Shown piece after piece: positions 25,854 to 34,811 of a DNA stretch of 64,000 nucleotides. The DNA is from Bacillota bacterium (GTDB lineage Bacteria > Bacillota > Clostridia > Acetivibrionales > DSM-1351), in assembly GCA_023398105.1 (NCBI GenBank), contig JAEWST010000103.1:62001-126000 (forward strand), in the 5' to 3' direction. Numbering within the stretch: the first letter of the stretch is position 1; each line of letters begins with the position of its first letter. The notes under the pieces are model-generated. The model saw only the letters and a list, made by a program, of their open reading frames with translations. It made no database searches and had not been told where the DNA came from. The translations under genes were made by a program, and so were the position numbers.

Positions 25854-28800
25854 TTGCTGGAAAATAATATAGCACTTGATAAGGTTACAAAAGCGGCATA
25901 TAATTTATTATCTGCTCAGAATAATGATGGCAGTTGGGGTATGGTAAAGGGAGTGAATACTGGAAATGTGGTAATAACTGGAATGGTAAGAGCATTTCTG
26001 ATAAAATATCAAACCCTAGTTAGATGTAATATGTCAGTAGAGCTAGAAAAGGCATCAGCTTGGTTATTATCAAATAGAATGCCAGATAATGGATGGGGAA
26101 CTTATGAAGCCACATATATGGCTTATATGGGACTAAAGTCAGATAAACCCGATGTAGTAAAAAATATTCCTGACTATTTAGTAAGCAAGCAGGGCTCTAG
26201 CGGGAGTTGGGACAGTGATCCTTATCAAACAGCTCTTGTACTTGATTTGCTATCAAAGGAAAAGCTTGAAGCAAATGCAAGTATAAATAATATTGAGCTG
26301 TTCTCTGGAGAAAAAGAGACTGATATATTTGCTCCAGAGAGTACAGTTGAAGTTGTACCAGTATATTCAGGACGTAATGTATATCCATATGCAACGGTTA
26401 TTACAACTGAAGGTCTTAGAATAAACCTTACTAAGAATGCTATTGGCGGGTATTCATGGAACTGTGCAATGAATAAAGCAGGGACTTATAAAGCTGAGAT
26501 TGTATTAAAGGATGATCAGGGACAAGTTAAGGCTATAAGTACTAAGAATTTTACAATAAAGCCTATAATGGAGGTATCTGAATGTGAAATAGATATCACT
26601 CCAGGTGCAAGTCTTGTTAATAAGCCTATTAAACCAATAATAGATTTATATGTAAGATGCAGTACGACTAATGTAGATAAACCTGTAGACGTAAAATGTA
26701 GTGTTTTAAGTCCAGAGGGAAATGAAATATACTCTAAGCAGGTATCATCTGTTTTAAAGAATGGTGACAATAATATATCTCTTGGAAGTTTTTCTCCCGT
26801 TGTTACTGCAAAATCGGAATATACTGTAAAAATTGTACTGTCTTATGATGGTAAAGAGATTTGTCAAAGAAGTGAATATTTTAATATACTTGAACAAATT
26901 GATTCAACTTACACGACCAATCAAGATTTTGACAGAGGAACTCTAAAAGGTGTAAACCATGAAGAAGTAAAAGATCAGTTGCAATTAAATAAATATGCTG
27001 AGGTTTTTCCCTACATTTGGATAGCCAATGCTGCGGAAAGCACTGTGTCAAAGCTTGATACACGTACAGGAAAAGAAGTTGGACGGTATGCTACAGGTGT
27101 TGGCGGAAATCCTTCACGTACAGCTGTTGATAAGGAAGGGAATTGTTGGGTAGGAAATAGGGCGATAGGAACTGTTGTAAAAATAGCAATGACTGGCGGT
27201 ATTGATAAAAATGGAAATGGTAAAATTGATACTTCTACTGACTTAAATGGTAATGGTGTAATTGATTCCAATGAAATTCTACCTTGGGGCAAGGATGAAG
27301 CTATACTGGCAAATACTTCAGTTGGAAATAGTATCAATTGTATTCCAAGAGCCTTAGCTATTGATAAAAAAGGACTAATTTGGGTAGGGCTATATAATGA
27401 AAAAAGATTTGTTGCACTAAATCCTGATGACGGTAGTTTCACAGGTGTATCGGTTAATGTGTACGCTACGCCGTACGGAGCAACAATTGACAAAGATGGA
27501 TTTTTATGGACATCAGGACGTGGTTCGGGGAATGTAATTGATAAGATTGATACAAATAAAAATATTTTTGTAGGAACTTATGATATTGGAGCTACTCCAT
27601 ATGGTATTGTTGTTGATAAGCAGGGCATTGTTTGGGTAGCTTCCTATGAACAAAGTGTTCTTGTTAGATTTGATCCTGCTACTAATAAATATACACATCA
27701 TAAAGGAAATGGTGCAAATGGCAGAGGCGTTGGTGTAGATCGTGATGGAAACATATGGGTGGCATATTCTGGAAATAACTGGGTGGATAAGTTTGATTCA
27801 AAAGGAAAATATTTAGCTTCAACTAATCTAGCTTCTTATGGTGGCAGTGGACCAATAGGAATAGGTGTAGACAGTGAAGGCTATGTTTGGGCAACCTGTA
27901 ATGCATCAAACAATACTATCAAGATTGATTCATCAGCAAAGGTTGTTGGTGTATATAAGGTTGGTGCTGGCCCTTACACATACAGTGATATGACTGGTTT
28001 CAATTTACAGAATTTTACTGCACATGAGGGTATATGGACTGTAACCTATGATGGAGGTAAAGAGGAATGTACCTGGTCAAAGGTCTCTTGGTTAGCAAAT
28101 GAGCCTGATAAAACAGGTATAAAAGTCAAAGTAAAGGGTGCAAACCAAGTTGAAGAACTTGCTTCAAAACCTTTTGTCGATATATCAAATGGAGCACCTA
28201 TTGTAAATGTAAGCGGAAGGTTCCTAATGATAGAAGCAAAACTAAGTACTGCAAGTTCTGAAAGCCCTCAATTGACAGAGCTTAAAATAGAGGGAAAAGA
28301 AGGAATTCTACTGGCTGATGCAGGAGATGATATCACTGTACAGGCAGCACAAGGAGAATTCTCAGCAAATGTTACACTTGATGGTTCAGGTTCAATTGAT
28401 CCTGATGGCAACAAGCTTACATACAAATGGAGCTGGACTAATGTAGATGATACTTGTACAGCTGAAGGAGTACAGCCTACAATTAATCTGCCAATAGGTA
28501 CTACTGAGGTTAAGCTTGTTGTAAATAATGGATTTAGAGATTCGGTTGATGACACTGTACTTGTTTCAGTAGTTGAAAACAATATACCATTTGAAAAACC
28601 TCAAACACCACAAGACTTTAAAGCACAAGTGGATTCAGGTACAAAAGTAAGCCTCTCTTGGACACTTTCACAAGATGCTTCATACTATGAGCTTGAAATT
28701 GATGGAGAGATTGAAAACAATAAGGACAATACTGCATATGTGCATACTGGGCTTACTCCAGGAAGTACACATCAATATAAAGTCAGAGCCATAAACTCAA

Positions 28801-29186
28801 AAGGAGCCAGTGAGTGGTCAGAATTACTAACTGTTTCTTTAACTAACTATGCTGATGAGGTAGATAGAATACTTAAAAAAGTTGAGGAAATGCTGCCTAA
28901 TCTTAAGAATACAGACATTATACAAAAAGCACAGGATTTGCTTAACAGTGCTAAAGAATTAATGCCAAATGTTAGTAAAGGTGCTGTAAAAGATGCTCTG
29001 GAAACAAGAATACAAAAGTATCAGGATGCTATTGATGTAGCTGAGATAGATGTAAAGTTAACAATATTGGAAAACATGCTGCCGAATGTTAGCTCATTGG
29101 ATTCAATTAAGACATCCTTAGAGCAAATACAGGTGGATGTTAACAATTTATCACAGAGGTTGGAGGAATCAAAAAATGCATTCTAA
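25854..29186 (+). CDS. large multidomain surface-protein fragment lacking a secretion signal
   Basis: 1,110 codons open from TTG 25854 with no ribosome site, ATG or signal peptide; the frame is closed upstream at 25827. The N-terminus begins inside terpenoid-cyclase-like helical repeats (NNDGSWG, MPDNGWGTYE, SGSWDSDPYQTALVLDLL). Ig-like segments follow, then a Vgb/NHL-type propeller (~380-700; WIANAAESTVSKLD, ATPYGIVVDKQGIVWVAS) with an EF-hand-like insert (DKNGNGKID, DLNGNGVID). A PKD/REJ-like domain (~825-915), an FN3 domain (~920-1000) and C-terminal helical repeats with MLPN motifs complete it. The architecture is extracellular, so the missing start implies a 5' deletion. The stop at 29184-29186 is in frame with the kelch frame beyond. 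Probably a decaying gene. Confidence 0.6.
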   Translation: MLENNIALDKVTKAAYNLLSAQNNDGSWGMVKGVNTGNVVITGMVRAFLIKYQTLVRCNMSVELEKASAWLLSNRMPDNGWGTYEATYMAYMGLKSDKPDVVKNIPDYLVSKQGSSGSWDSDPYQTALVLDLLSKEKLEANASINNIELFSGEKETDIFAPESTVEVVPVYSGRNVYPYATVITTEGLRINLTKNAIGGYSWNCAMNKAGTYKAEIVLKDDQGQVKAISTKNFTIKPIMEVSECEIDITPGASLVNKPIKPIIDLYVRCSTTNVDKPVDVKCSVLSPEGNEIYSKQVSSVLKNGDNNISLGSFSPVVTAKSEYTVKIVLSYDGKEICQRSEYFNILEQIDSTYTTNQDFDRGTLKGVNHEEVKDQLQLNKYAEVFPYIWIANAAESTVSKLDTRTGKEVGRYATGVGGNPSRTAVDKEGNCWVGNRAIGTVVKIAMTGGIDKNGNGKIDTSTDLNGNGVIDSNEILPWGKDEAILANTSVGNSINCIPRALAIDKKGLIWVGLYNEKRFVALNPDDGSFTGVSVNVYATPYGATIDKDGFLWTSGRGSGNVIDKIDTNKNIFVGTYDIGATPYGIVVDKQGIVWVASYEQSVLVRFDPATNKYTHHKGNGANGRGVGVDRDGNIWVAYSGNNWVDKFDSKGKYLASTNLASYGGSGPIGIGVDSEGYVWATCNASNNTIKIDSSAKVVGVYKVGAGPYTYSDMTGFNLQNFTAHEGIWTVTYDGGKEECTWSKVSWLANEPDKTGIKVKVKGANQVEELASKPFVDISNGAPIVNVSGRFLMIEAKLSTASSESPQLTELKIEGKEGILLADAGDDITVQAAQGEFSANVTLDGSGSIDPDGNKLTYKWSWTNVDDTCTAEGVQPTINLPIGTTEVKLVVNNGFRDSVDDTVLVSVVENNIPFEKPQTPQDFKAQVDSGTKVSLSWTLSQDASYYELEIDGEIENNKDNTAYVHTGLTPGSTHQYKVRAINSKGASEWSELLTVSLTNYADEVDRILKKVEEMLPNLKNTDIIQKAQDLLNSAKELMPNVSKGAVKDALETRIQKYQDAIDVAEIDVKLTILENMLPNVSSLDSIKTSLEQIQVDVNNLSQRLEESKNAF

Positions 29187-29243
29187 ATAAGAATAGATAC
29201 AATACGTAAATCTTTTTCAAATATATGGTATCCAAAACCATCT

Positions 29244-30074
29244 ATGGAATCTGCAAAAAGCAAGGCCGCTGTTATTTATGTAAACGACAAAATCTATGCT
29301 ATTGGTGGTATTACTAATACTCTTGAACCATCCGATGAAATAGAAATGTTTGATACTAATATTAACAAGTGGGTTTCATTAACAAAAATGCCTGGTGGGG
29401 CAAGACAAGGTATGACAGCAGCTTCTGTTGATGGAAAGATATATGTTATCGGCGGAAAGAAAGGTTCACAGAATTTAAAGCTTGTAGAGGAGTATAACCC
29501 AAGCACCAATACATGGGTAAAGAAAGCTGATATGCCTACTGCAAGACAAGGAGCCGTTTGTGCTACCGTAGGCGGAAAAATATATGTTATTGGTGGATAT
29601 AATTCAACTAAACATTTCAAAACAGTTGAGGAATATGACCCTGCTACAGACAAATGGTCTACAGGCAAAGCCGCTATGTTAACGGCAAGAGATACTGCTG
29701 GTGTTGCTGTAATAGATAACAAAATCTATGTTATTGGTGGATTTAATAGTAGTGACAAATATTTGAACAATATGGAAGCATATGATCCTGCTCAAGATAT
29801 TTGGGAAACTAAGACACCAATGAATACTGCAAGACGTGCCCTTGGCATATGTCAGGTAAATGGACTCATATATGCAATTGGAGGACTTAATACTGAAGGT
29901 GATCTTAGTAAGGTCGAAGTATATAATCCAGCAACAAATGAGTGGCAGGAAAAGAGTGAAATGAGAATGAAGAGAAGTTATTTAAGCGTGGTTACGGTTA
30001 ATAGTTCTATATATGCAATTGGAGGAACTTTTAATGGGGAACCTATAAATACAGTAGAAGAATTTATACCATAA
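29244..30074 (+). CDS. kelch-repeat fragment, likely the 3' part of the preceding gene
   Basis: 276 codons of five to six kelch repeats (KIYAIGGITN, KIYVIGGKKG, KIYVIGGYNS, KIYVIGGFNS, LIYAIGGLNT, SIYAIGGTFN with EEYNP/EEYDP partners). The annotated ATG falls inside the first kelch motif: the frame is open upstream to 29187 and reads NIWYPKPSMESAKSK, where the Trp is the usual kelch Trp. There is no ribosome site and no signal peptide. It is in the same frame as the 1,110-codon fragment and separated from it by one TAA, so both were probably one secreted protein. A perfect terminator follows. Confidence 0.6.
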   Translation: MESAKSKAAVIYVNDKIYAIGGITNTLEPSDEIEMFDTNINKWVSLTKMPGGARQGMTAASVDGKIYVIGGKKGSQNLKLVEEYNPSTNTWVKKADMPTARQGAVCATVGGKIYVIGGYNSTKHFKTVEEYDPATDKWSTGKAAMLTARDTAGVAVIDNKIYVIGGFNSSDKYLNNMEAYDPAQDIWETKTPMNTARRALGICQVNGLIYAIGGLNTEGDLSKVEVYNPATNEWQEKSEMRMKRSYLSVVTVNSSIYAIGGTFNGEPINTVEEFIP

Positions 30075-30088
30075 ACTCAAAAGAATTT

Positions 30089-30130
30089 AAAGACCGTAAA
30101 CTGTAGAGAAAACTGTTTACGGTCTTTTAT
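30089..30130 (+). terminator. terminator after the kelch fragment
   Basis: AAGACCGTAAAC pairs with GTTTACGGTCTT, followed by TTAT; the family B repeat starts within its tail. Confidence 0.88.
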
Positions 30131-30186
30131 AACGAGGCAAGAAAATGTCCCCCACTTCTATAAGTGGCGGGTACTACTTTGGTTAT
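30127..30186. repeat. family B repeat, short form
   Basis: TATAACGAGGCAAGAAAATG, hairpin, then ACTACTTTGGTTAT. It is placed exactly at the end of the preceding terminator. From 30187 to 30600 I see only AT-rich sequence and one weak AGTCCA/TGGACT pairing (30409/30513), no gene. Confidence 0.7.
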
Positions 30187-30605
30187 CATTCGACCGTTAT
30201 CATTCGAAAACAATATTTAATTTTCTATTATAATACAAAAATGTAATTAAGAATGCTATAATATAATAAGTTAGAAATAATATTTTACTGTCTAGCATAA
30301 AGAATAGATTTTAATATCAATAGTACTGTTCACACAAGAAATATTATTAGCCTAAAAACAAATATAGAATTAATTTGAAAATATACTATTTATGTAAAGG
30401 AATGAGAAAGTCCATGACTAAATAAGCTGTTATTGTGTGGCGAGAAAGTATGCTAAAGGCTTAACAAATCAGTAAAAATGCACATGTGTTAAAAAAATCA
30501 TACCATAAGTTGGACTAGTGGTGCTAATGAATAGGATATAGCCAAAATAATAGTAGCAGATTAAAAAATATATTTTACATACCAAATAAATGGGGTCAAA
30601 AAGTA

Positions 30606-30685
30606 GGAGAACCTCTACAAAGAAGAGGTTCTCCGCTGAAGTATTTACTAAATTTTAATGCCCAAGTGGGGCGTGGGAGGTTAAT
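30606..30685 (+). promoter_or_regulatory. hairpin leader of the DivIVA-domain gene, shared with a distant gene
   Basis: GGAGAACCTCT/AGAGGTTCTCC (30606-30634) is a perfect hairpin. It is followed by AAATTTTAATGCCCAAGTG and GGAGGTTAATATG, a leader almost repeated at 62167-62201 before the acyltransferase gene. Confidence 0.5.
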
Positions 30686-31117
30686 ATGGCTGGCGAGAAA
30701 ATGTTTTCTACATCTCTTTTCGGATTTAAAAAAAGGGACGTTAATTCTTATTTAGAAAAAATGAATAAGGAATATGAAGAAAAGATAAAAATTAAAGAAA
30801 AAGAAATTGCTGATATTAAGGTACAGTATCGAGATGTTAAGAGTAAATATGATGAGCTTAACTCTAATTTTAGCCAATTACAGGAAGATAGAGAAAAAAT
30901 AGCAAATGCTATCATTACAGCTCAGGAAAAGGCAGAGGCCATAATTGATGAAGCTAGACAACAGGCTATTGACGAAAAGAAAAAGCTTGAACAACAGGTG
31001 GAAGAAGAAAAGGAGAAGCTGGTTGATATTAAACAGGAACTCAAGGGATTAAAAGTTGAGGTTGTGGATAAGCTAAAAAAGTATGAGGGTGAACTGTCTA
31101 ATATTATTGAGGATTAG
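30686..31117 (+). CDS. DivIVA-domain coiled-coil protein
   Basis: 143 residues with GTGGGAGGTTAAT before the ATG. The N-terminus FSTSLFGFKKRDVNSYLEKMNKEYEEK matches the DivIVA membrane-targeting and coiled-coil start (GFKKRDV..YL). The remainder is an almost uninterrupted charged coiled coil (KEKEIADIKVQYRDVKSKYDE, QEKAEAIIDEARQQAIDEKKK). Such proteins sit at the inner membrane surface at poles or septa and scaffold other factors. It is shorter than canonical DivIVA, so it is one of the auxiliary DivIVA-domain proteins common in clostridia. It stands alone. Confidence 0.85.
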   Translation: MAGEKMFSTSLFGFKKRDVNSYLEKMNKEYEEKIKIKEKEIADIKVQYRDVKSKYDELNSNFSQLQEDREKIANAIITAQEKAEAIIDEARQQAIDEKKKLEQQVEEEKEKLVDIKQELKGLKVEVVDKLKKYEGELSNIIED

Positions 31118-31272
31118 AGTGTGTGATAAAACTGGAATCGTGTAGGTTCACAACTCAATTTGAGAAATAAAATCCACATACTGAAATGGTAGATGTTAAC
31201 TTAGATTTTTATTTAAGTAAAAAAAGTAAAAAACTATAAATACAAATGATAGAATGGTACTTGTATTATTGG

Positions 31273-31314
31273 GCAAACTAATTTATAATTTATCTAATTA
31301 GTTTTGCAATTTTT
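31273..31314 (+). terminator. terminator of the DivIVA-domain gene
   Basis: GCAAACTAATT (31273-31283) pairs with AATTAGTTTTGC (31296-31307, one bulge), followed by AATTTTT. Confidence 0.75.
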
Positions 31315-31424
31315 GTTAATCATTTATTGGTTTATTTAATATTATAAATGGAAAGCTATTTATTATTTAAGGTTATTATATGAACTAGTGTGCTTTAAAC
31401 ATGATATATAGCAAATGCAGTGAA

Positions 31425-31714
31425 TAGGAAGAGTAAATAAGTAATCAGTTTTAGAGAGTCGGTTAATCAGCTTGAATTATTTTTATTGCTGTTGGTGTAA
31501 AGCCGATACTGGTTTTTATTGAATGCAGCCTAGGAGCAGTTTTTTCGAAAATGGAAATTGTTGCCTGAGTAGAAAAAGACGTTGCGCCACGTTACAGGCG
31601 AGTAATGTAAGCATTATTTAATGTCGCATTATTATTGAGAGAATGCATAATGCATTAATTAGGGTGGTACCGCGGAAACCTTCGTCCCTGTTTAGGAGGA
31701 CTGAGGTTTTTTTG
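31425..31714 (+). ncRNA. T-box riboswitch, predicted alanine-specific
   Basis: A complete T-box leader. Stem I has the loop-E pair AGTA (31432-31435) opposite GAA (31521-31523), the AGAGAG element and GGTGTAAAGCCGAT. Lower TAGG/CCTA and upper AATAA/TTATT helices frame the specifier loop, which reads GAA-T-GCA-G, so the specifier is GCA (31525-31527), an alanine codon. The T-box AGGGTGGTACCGCGG is at 31661-31675; its TGGT bulge would pair with an ACCA 3' end, consistent with the A73 discriminator of tRNA-Ala and not with tRNA-Cys (TGC read one base earlier). The terminator ends at 31714. It should permit transcription when tRNA-Ala is uncharged. Confidence 0.88.
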
Positions 31715-31732
31715 TTATAATTTTTCAAGCTA

Positions 31733-31794
31733 TTATAACGAGGCAAGAAAGTGTCCCCCACTTCTATAAGTGGCGGGTATCACTTTGGTTATAA
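31733..31794. repeat. family B repeat, short form, between T-box and its gene
   Basis: TTATAACGAGGCAAGAAAG, hairpin, then ATCACTTTGGTTATAA; both ends show TTATAAC/GTTATAA. It lies between the T-box terminator and the Lrp gene. Confidence 0.7.
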
Positions 31795-31943
31795 ACAATT
31801 TAATATTTAAAACATATAAGCATATATTAAAATTATACCTTGATGCAATGCACAAAAATAGATTTAATATAGTGACCTTTGCAAATTTTTATTATTGAAA
31901 TAGAAAGCAAATAATTAAAATATTAGAAAAGGAGAGATGAGTA

Positions 31944-32423
31944 ATGGAAGAGATACTCGAAATATTGGAGAAGGACAGCAAGGCTACTGCTGAACAGATT
32001 GCAGTTATGATAGGAAAGCCTATTGAAGATGTTGAGGCTGCAATAAAAAAATACGAAGCACAGAATGTAATTGTTGGTTACAGCACTTTAATAAATTGGG
32101 ATAAAACAGAAAGAGAAAAAGTTACTGCTCTCATTGAAGTAAAAGTTACGCCACAGAGAGGTCTGGGCTTTGACAAGATTGCAGACAGAATTTACAAATA
32201 TCCTGAAGTTACAGCATGTTATTTGATGTCGGGCGGATTTGATCTGACTGTAATTATTGAAGGAAAAACAATGAAAGAGGTTGCTTTATTTGTTTCTGAA
32301 AAGCTGGCACCATTAGAATCAGTGCTAAGCACATCAACACATTTTGTGCTGAAAAAATACAAAGATAAAAGTATTATTTTTGAAGAAAAACCAACTGACA
32401 GAAGGGAGCCGATATTTATATGA
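31944..32423 (+). CDS. Lrp/AsnC-family transcriptional regulator
   Basis: 159 residues; AAAAGGAGAGATGAGTA precedes the ATG. An N-terminal winged helix-turn-helix (EEILEILEKDSKATAEQIAVMIG, KKYEAQNVIVGYSTLINW) is followed by the RAM/ligand-binding ferredoxin-like domain (VTALIEVKVTPQRG, YPEVTACYLMSGGFDLTVIIEG). It overlaps the aminotransferase gene by four bases (ATGA), so the pair is co-translated. The position downstream of an alanine T-box suggests it controls or senses alanine or related amino-acid metabolism; the ligand is inferred. Confidence 0.92.
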   Translation: MEEILEILEKDSKATAEQIAVMIGKPIEDVEAAIKKYEAQNVIVGYSTLINWDKTEREKVTALIEVKVTPQRGLGFDKIADRIYKYPEVTACYLMSGGFDLTVIIEGKTMKEVALFVSEKLAPLESVLSTSTHFVLKKYKDKSIIFEEKPTDRREPIFI

Positions 32424-33589
32424 TAATGAAGGATATGATATTAGATAGAATACGGAAGGTGCCTCCATCTGGTATAAGGAAGTATTTTGATTTAATTAAT
32501 GAAATGAAGGATGCTATTTCACTTGGTGTTGGAGAGCCTGATTTCATTACACCGTGGAATATTAGAGAAGCAGGAATATATTCGTTAGAAAACGGGCATA
32601 CAAACTATTCCTCCAATGCAGGCTTTATTGAGCTTAGAGAAGAGATTAGCAAGTACTTAAAGAAGTTTTCACTTGAATACGATCCTGTTGATGAGATTTT
32701 AGTCACAGTTGGTGGAAGTGAGGGCATAGATGCTGCGTTAAGAGCTCTTGTTGGACCAGGCGATGAGGTTATTATTCCTGAGCCTAGTTTTGTAGCATAC
32801 CAAGGCTGTACACAATTTACAGGAGCAACACCAGTTACCATTTCATTAAAAGAGGAGAACAACTTTAAGCTTACAGCAGCTGAACTTGAGGCAGCAATTA
32901 CTGATAAAACAAAGGTAGTAATAATTCCATTTCCCAATAATCCTACTGGTGCAATAATGAATAAGGAAGAGGTTTATGAGCTTGTTAAGGTTCTGAGGGA
33001 TAGGAACATAGTTGTTATATCAGATGAAATATATTGCGAACTGACATACGAAGGGCAGCATACATCTATTGCCAGTTTTCCTGAGATGAAAGACCGTACT
33101 ATTGTTATAAATGGATTTTCAAAATCCTATGCAATGACAGGATGGCGTTTGGGATATGCATGTGGACATAAAGATGTAATAAATGAGATGAAAAAAATTC
33201 ATCAGTACGCTATAATGTGTGCACCAACTGTGGCACAGGATGCAGCTATAGAGGCATTGAAGAATAGTGACGAAGATGTAAAGATGATGGGTAAGGAGTA
33301 TAACAGAAGAAGAAGAGTTACGATAGATGGTTTTAGAAATGCTGGTTTTTCATGCTTTGAGCCAAAAGGAGCTTTCTATGTATTTCCATGTATTAAAAGC
33401 TCAGGACTAAGCTCTGAGGAATTTTGCGAGAGACTTCTTGTTGAGCAAAGGGTGCTTGTTGTACCAGGAACTGCATTTGGAGAATGTGGAGAAGGCTATG
33501 TACGTGCTTGCTATGCTGCTTCAATGGAAAATATAAATGAGGCTATGCACAGAATTAAAGTTTTTTCAGAGAGCTTGGCTGGCAAATAA
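32420..33589 (+). CDS. class I/II PLP aminotransferase, candidate alanine-forming
   Basis: 389 residues of the fold-type I aspartate/alanine aminotransferase family: LGVGEPDF, NYSSNAGFIELREEI, VTVGGSEGIDAALRAL, IPFPNNPTGA, VISDEIYCELTY, the PLP Lys in GFSKSYAMTGWRLGYA (~235) and the C-terminal Arg in EGYVRACYAAS. It overlaps the Lrp-type gene by four bases. Sequence alone does not fix the substrate. The upstream leader, read as alanine-specific, makes pyruvate-to-alanine transamination the leading hypothesis. Confidence 0.93.
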   Translation: MIMKDMILDRIRKVPPSGIRKYFDLINEMKDAISLGVGEPDFITPWNIREAGIYSLENGHTNYSSNAGFIELREEISKYLKKFSLEYDPVDEILVTVGGSEGIDAALRALVGPGDEVIIPEPSFVAYQGCTQFTGATPVTISLKEENNFKLTAAELEAAITDKTKVVIIPFPNNPTGAIMNKEEVYELVKVLRDRNIVVISDEIYCELTYEGQHTSIASFPEMKDRTIVINGFSKSYAMTGWRLGYACGHKDVINEMKKIHQYAIMCAPTVAQDAAIEALKNSDEDVKMMGKEYNRRRRVTIDGFRNAGFSCFEPKGAFYVFPCIKSSGLSSEEFCERLLVEQRVLVVPGTAFGECGEGYVRACYAASMENINEAMHRIKVFSESLAGK

Positions 33590-33671
33590 TTCAAATTATC
33601 GTCCAATATCATCGGATATTTAGCCGATAGTAATTGACTTTATTCGGATTAGAAAATATTTGGAGGAATAA

Positions 33672-34499
33672 ATGTACAAATTAGTGGCAATAGATTTAGA
33701 TGGAACATTGCTGGATTCGTCAAAAGAGATTTCTAGTAGAAATAAAAAGGCAATTGCTTCAGCTATAGAGAAGGGAGTACAAATCGTAATATGTTCAGGG
33801 AGGGTTTATTCAGGTGCAAGGCTATATGCAAAACAAGTTGGCTCTAAGGATCCAATAATAGCTTGTAATGGAGCAATTATCACTGAAAATGTAGACGGAA
33901 GGGTCATTTACTCAAACTATTTACATACTGAGGATTGTATGAAGATAAATGAGATATTTCATAAGAATGATTTGTACTTTCATGTTTATGCAGGTGATAC
34001 TATGTACACTGAAAAATTGGGTTTTACCTCCCTTAAATATTTTGAAAAAAATAAGTCGCTGCCAAAAGAAGACAGAGTTGATATTGAAATAGTTGAGGAT
34101 ATGGGTGTGAAGCTCAAAAGTATTTCGGGAAAGGTGCTTAAATTTGTAGCCGTTTCTGATAATAAGGAACAGCTAAAAAAAGCCAGATACGAGATTGAAC
34201 AATTACCAAATGTTGATGTTATGAGCTCAAACTATGACAATTTTGAGGTTTTGCAAAAAGGTGTTAACAAAGGGGCGGCTTTAAAAAAAGTATCAGAGTA
34301 TTTAAAGGTTTTGCCTTCTGAAATGATTGCAATAGGTGACAATGAGAATGATATATCAATGTTCAAATATGCAGGACTCAGCGTTGCAATGGAAAATGGT
34401 GAAGACTTTGCCAAGGATGCTGCCCAATATGTTACAGCAGCTAATAATGATGATGGTGTAGCTAAGGCGATTGAAAGATTTATTTTAGAGGCAAAATAA
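33672..34499 (+). CDS. Cof-type HAD hydrolase
   Basis: 275 residues with TTTGGAGGAATAA before the ATG. HAD motifs: I, AIDLDGTLLDSS; II, VICSGR; III, the Lys in QKGVNKGAAL; IV, IAIGDNENDISMF. A C2-type cap (~80-190) places it in the Cof/YidA group, which dephosphorylates sugar phosphates, PLP or nucleotide cofactors in the cytoplasm; specificity cannot be read. It follows the aminotransferase by 82 bases and may share its transcript. Confidence 0.93.
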   Translation: MYKLVAIDLDGTLLDSSKEISSRNKKAIASAIEKGVQIVICSGRVYSGARLYAKQVGSKDPIIACNGAIITENVDGRVIYSNYLHTEDCMKINEIFHKNDLYFHVYAGDTMYTEKLGFTSLKYFEKNKSLPKEDRVDIEIVEDMGVKLKSISGKVLKFVAVSDNKEQLKKARYEIEQLPNVDVMSSNYDNFEVLQKGVNKGAALKKVSEYLKVLPSEMIAIGDNENDISMFKYAGLSVAMENGEDFAKDAAQYVTAANNDDGVAKAIERFILEAK

Positions 34500-34502
34500 A
34501 AT

Positions 34503-34544
34503 ACTCCAAAATAAAAGTTTGTACGAATATGCTACTTTTTCGAG
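34503..34544. repeat. family C hairpin, degenerate copy
   Basis: CTCCAAAATAAAAG..CTACTTTTTCGAGC, followed directly by the AAAAACCAC palindrome, as in the copy at 35956. Confidence 0.45.
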
Positions 34545-34572
34545 CATCAAAAACCACAAGTGGTTTTTGATG
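34545..34572. terminator. palindromic terminator after the HAD gene
   Basis: CATCAAAAACCAC / GTGGTTTTTGATG is a perfect 13-bp stem with an AA loop. The core AAAAACCACAAGTGGTTTTT recurs exactly at 36001-36020. Confidence 0.65.
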
Positions 34573-34744
34573 GTGTATTTATTTGCAATGTTAAGGAGTT
34601 TAAAAAAGGAGAACCTCTGCGAGCAGCTTTTTGATGATTTGAGCAAATTAAAAAGGTGCAAAATTGCATGATATTAGCTATAATAGGAATATACTTAATT
34701 GACAAAATCAATTATTTTGGCAATAAACCCTTGATAAGTTCGAG

Positions 34745-34777
34745 TGGGATAGACTTTTTATATGGAAAAGTTGAGTT
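34745..34777 (+). repeat. family A repeat, right half, in the prfB leader
   Basis: GTGGGATAGACTTTTTATATG followed by GAAAAGTTGAGT, ending 35 bases before the prfB GTG. Confidence 0.6.
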
Positions 34778-34811
34778 AATAATATATTAAATATCAGAAA
34801 GGGATGATAAA

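Noticed and set aside
30390..30560. AGAAAGTCCATG before the DivIVA-domain gene resembles the conserved GAGGAAAGUCC block of RNase P RNA.
   Set aside because: None of the other RNase P conserved blocks follow and the region is too short; only one six-base pairing was found.
31524..31526. TGC (Cys) as the T-box specifier.
   Set aside because: Aligned to the GAA-N-codon-purine layout of characterised T-boxes the codon is GCA, and the TGGT bulge fits A73 of tRNA-Ala, not U73 of tRNA-Cys.
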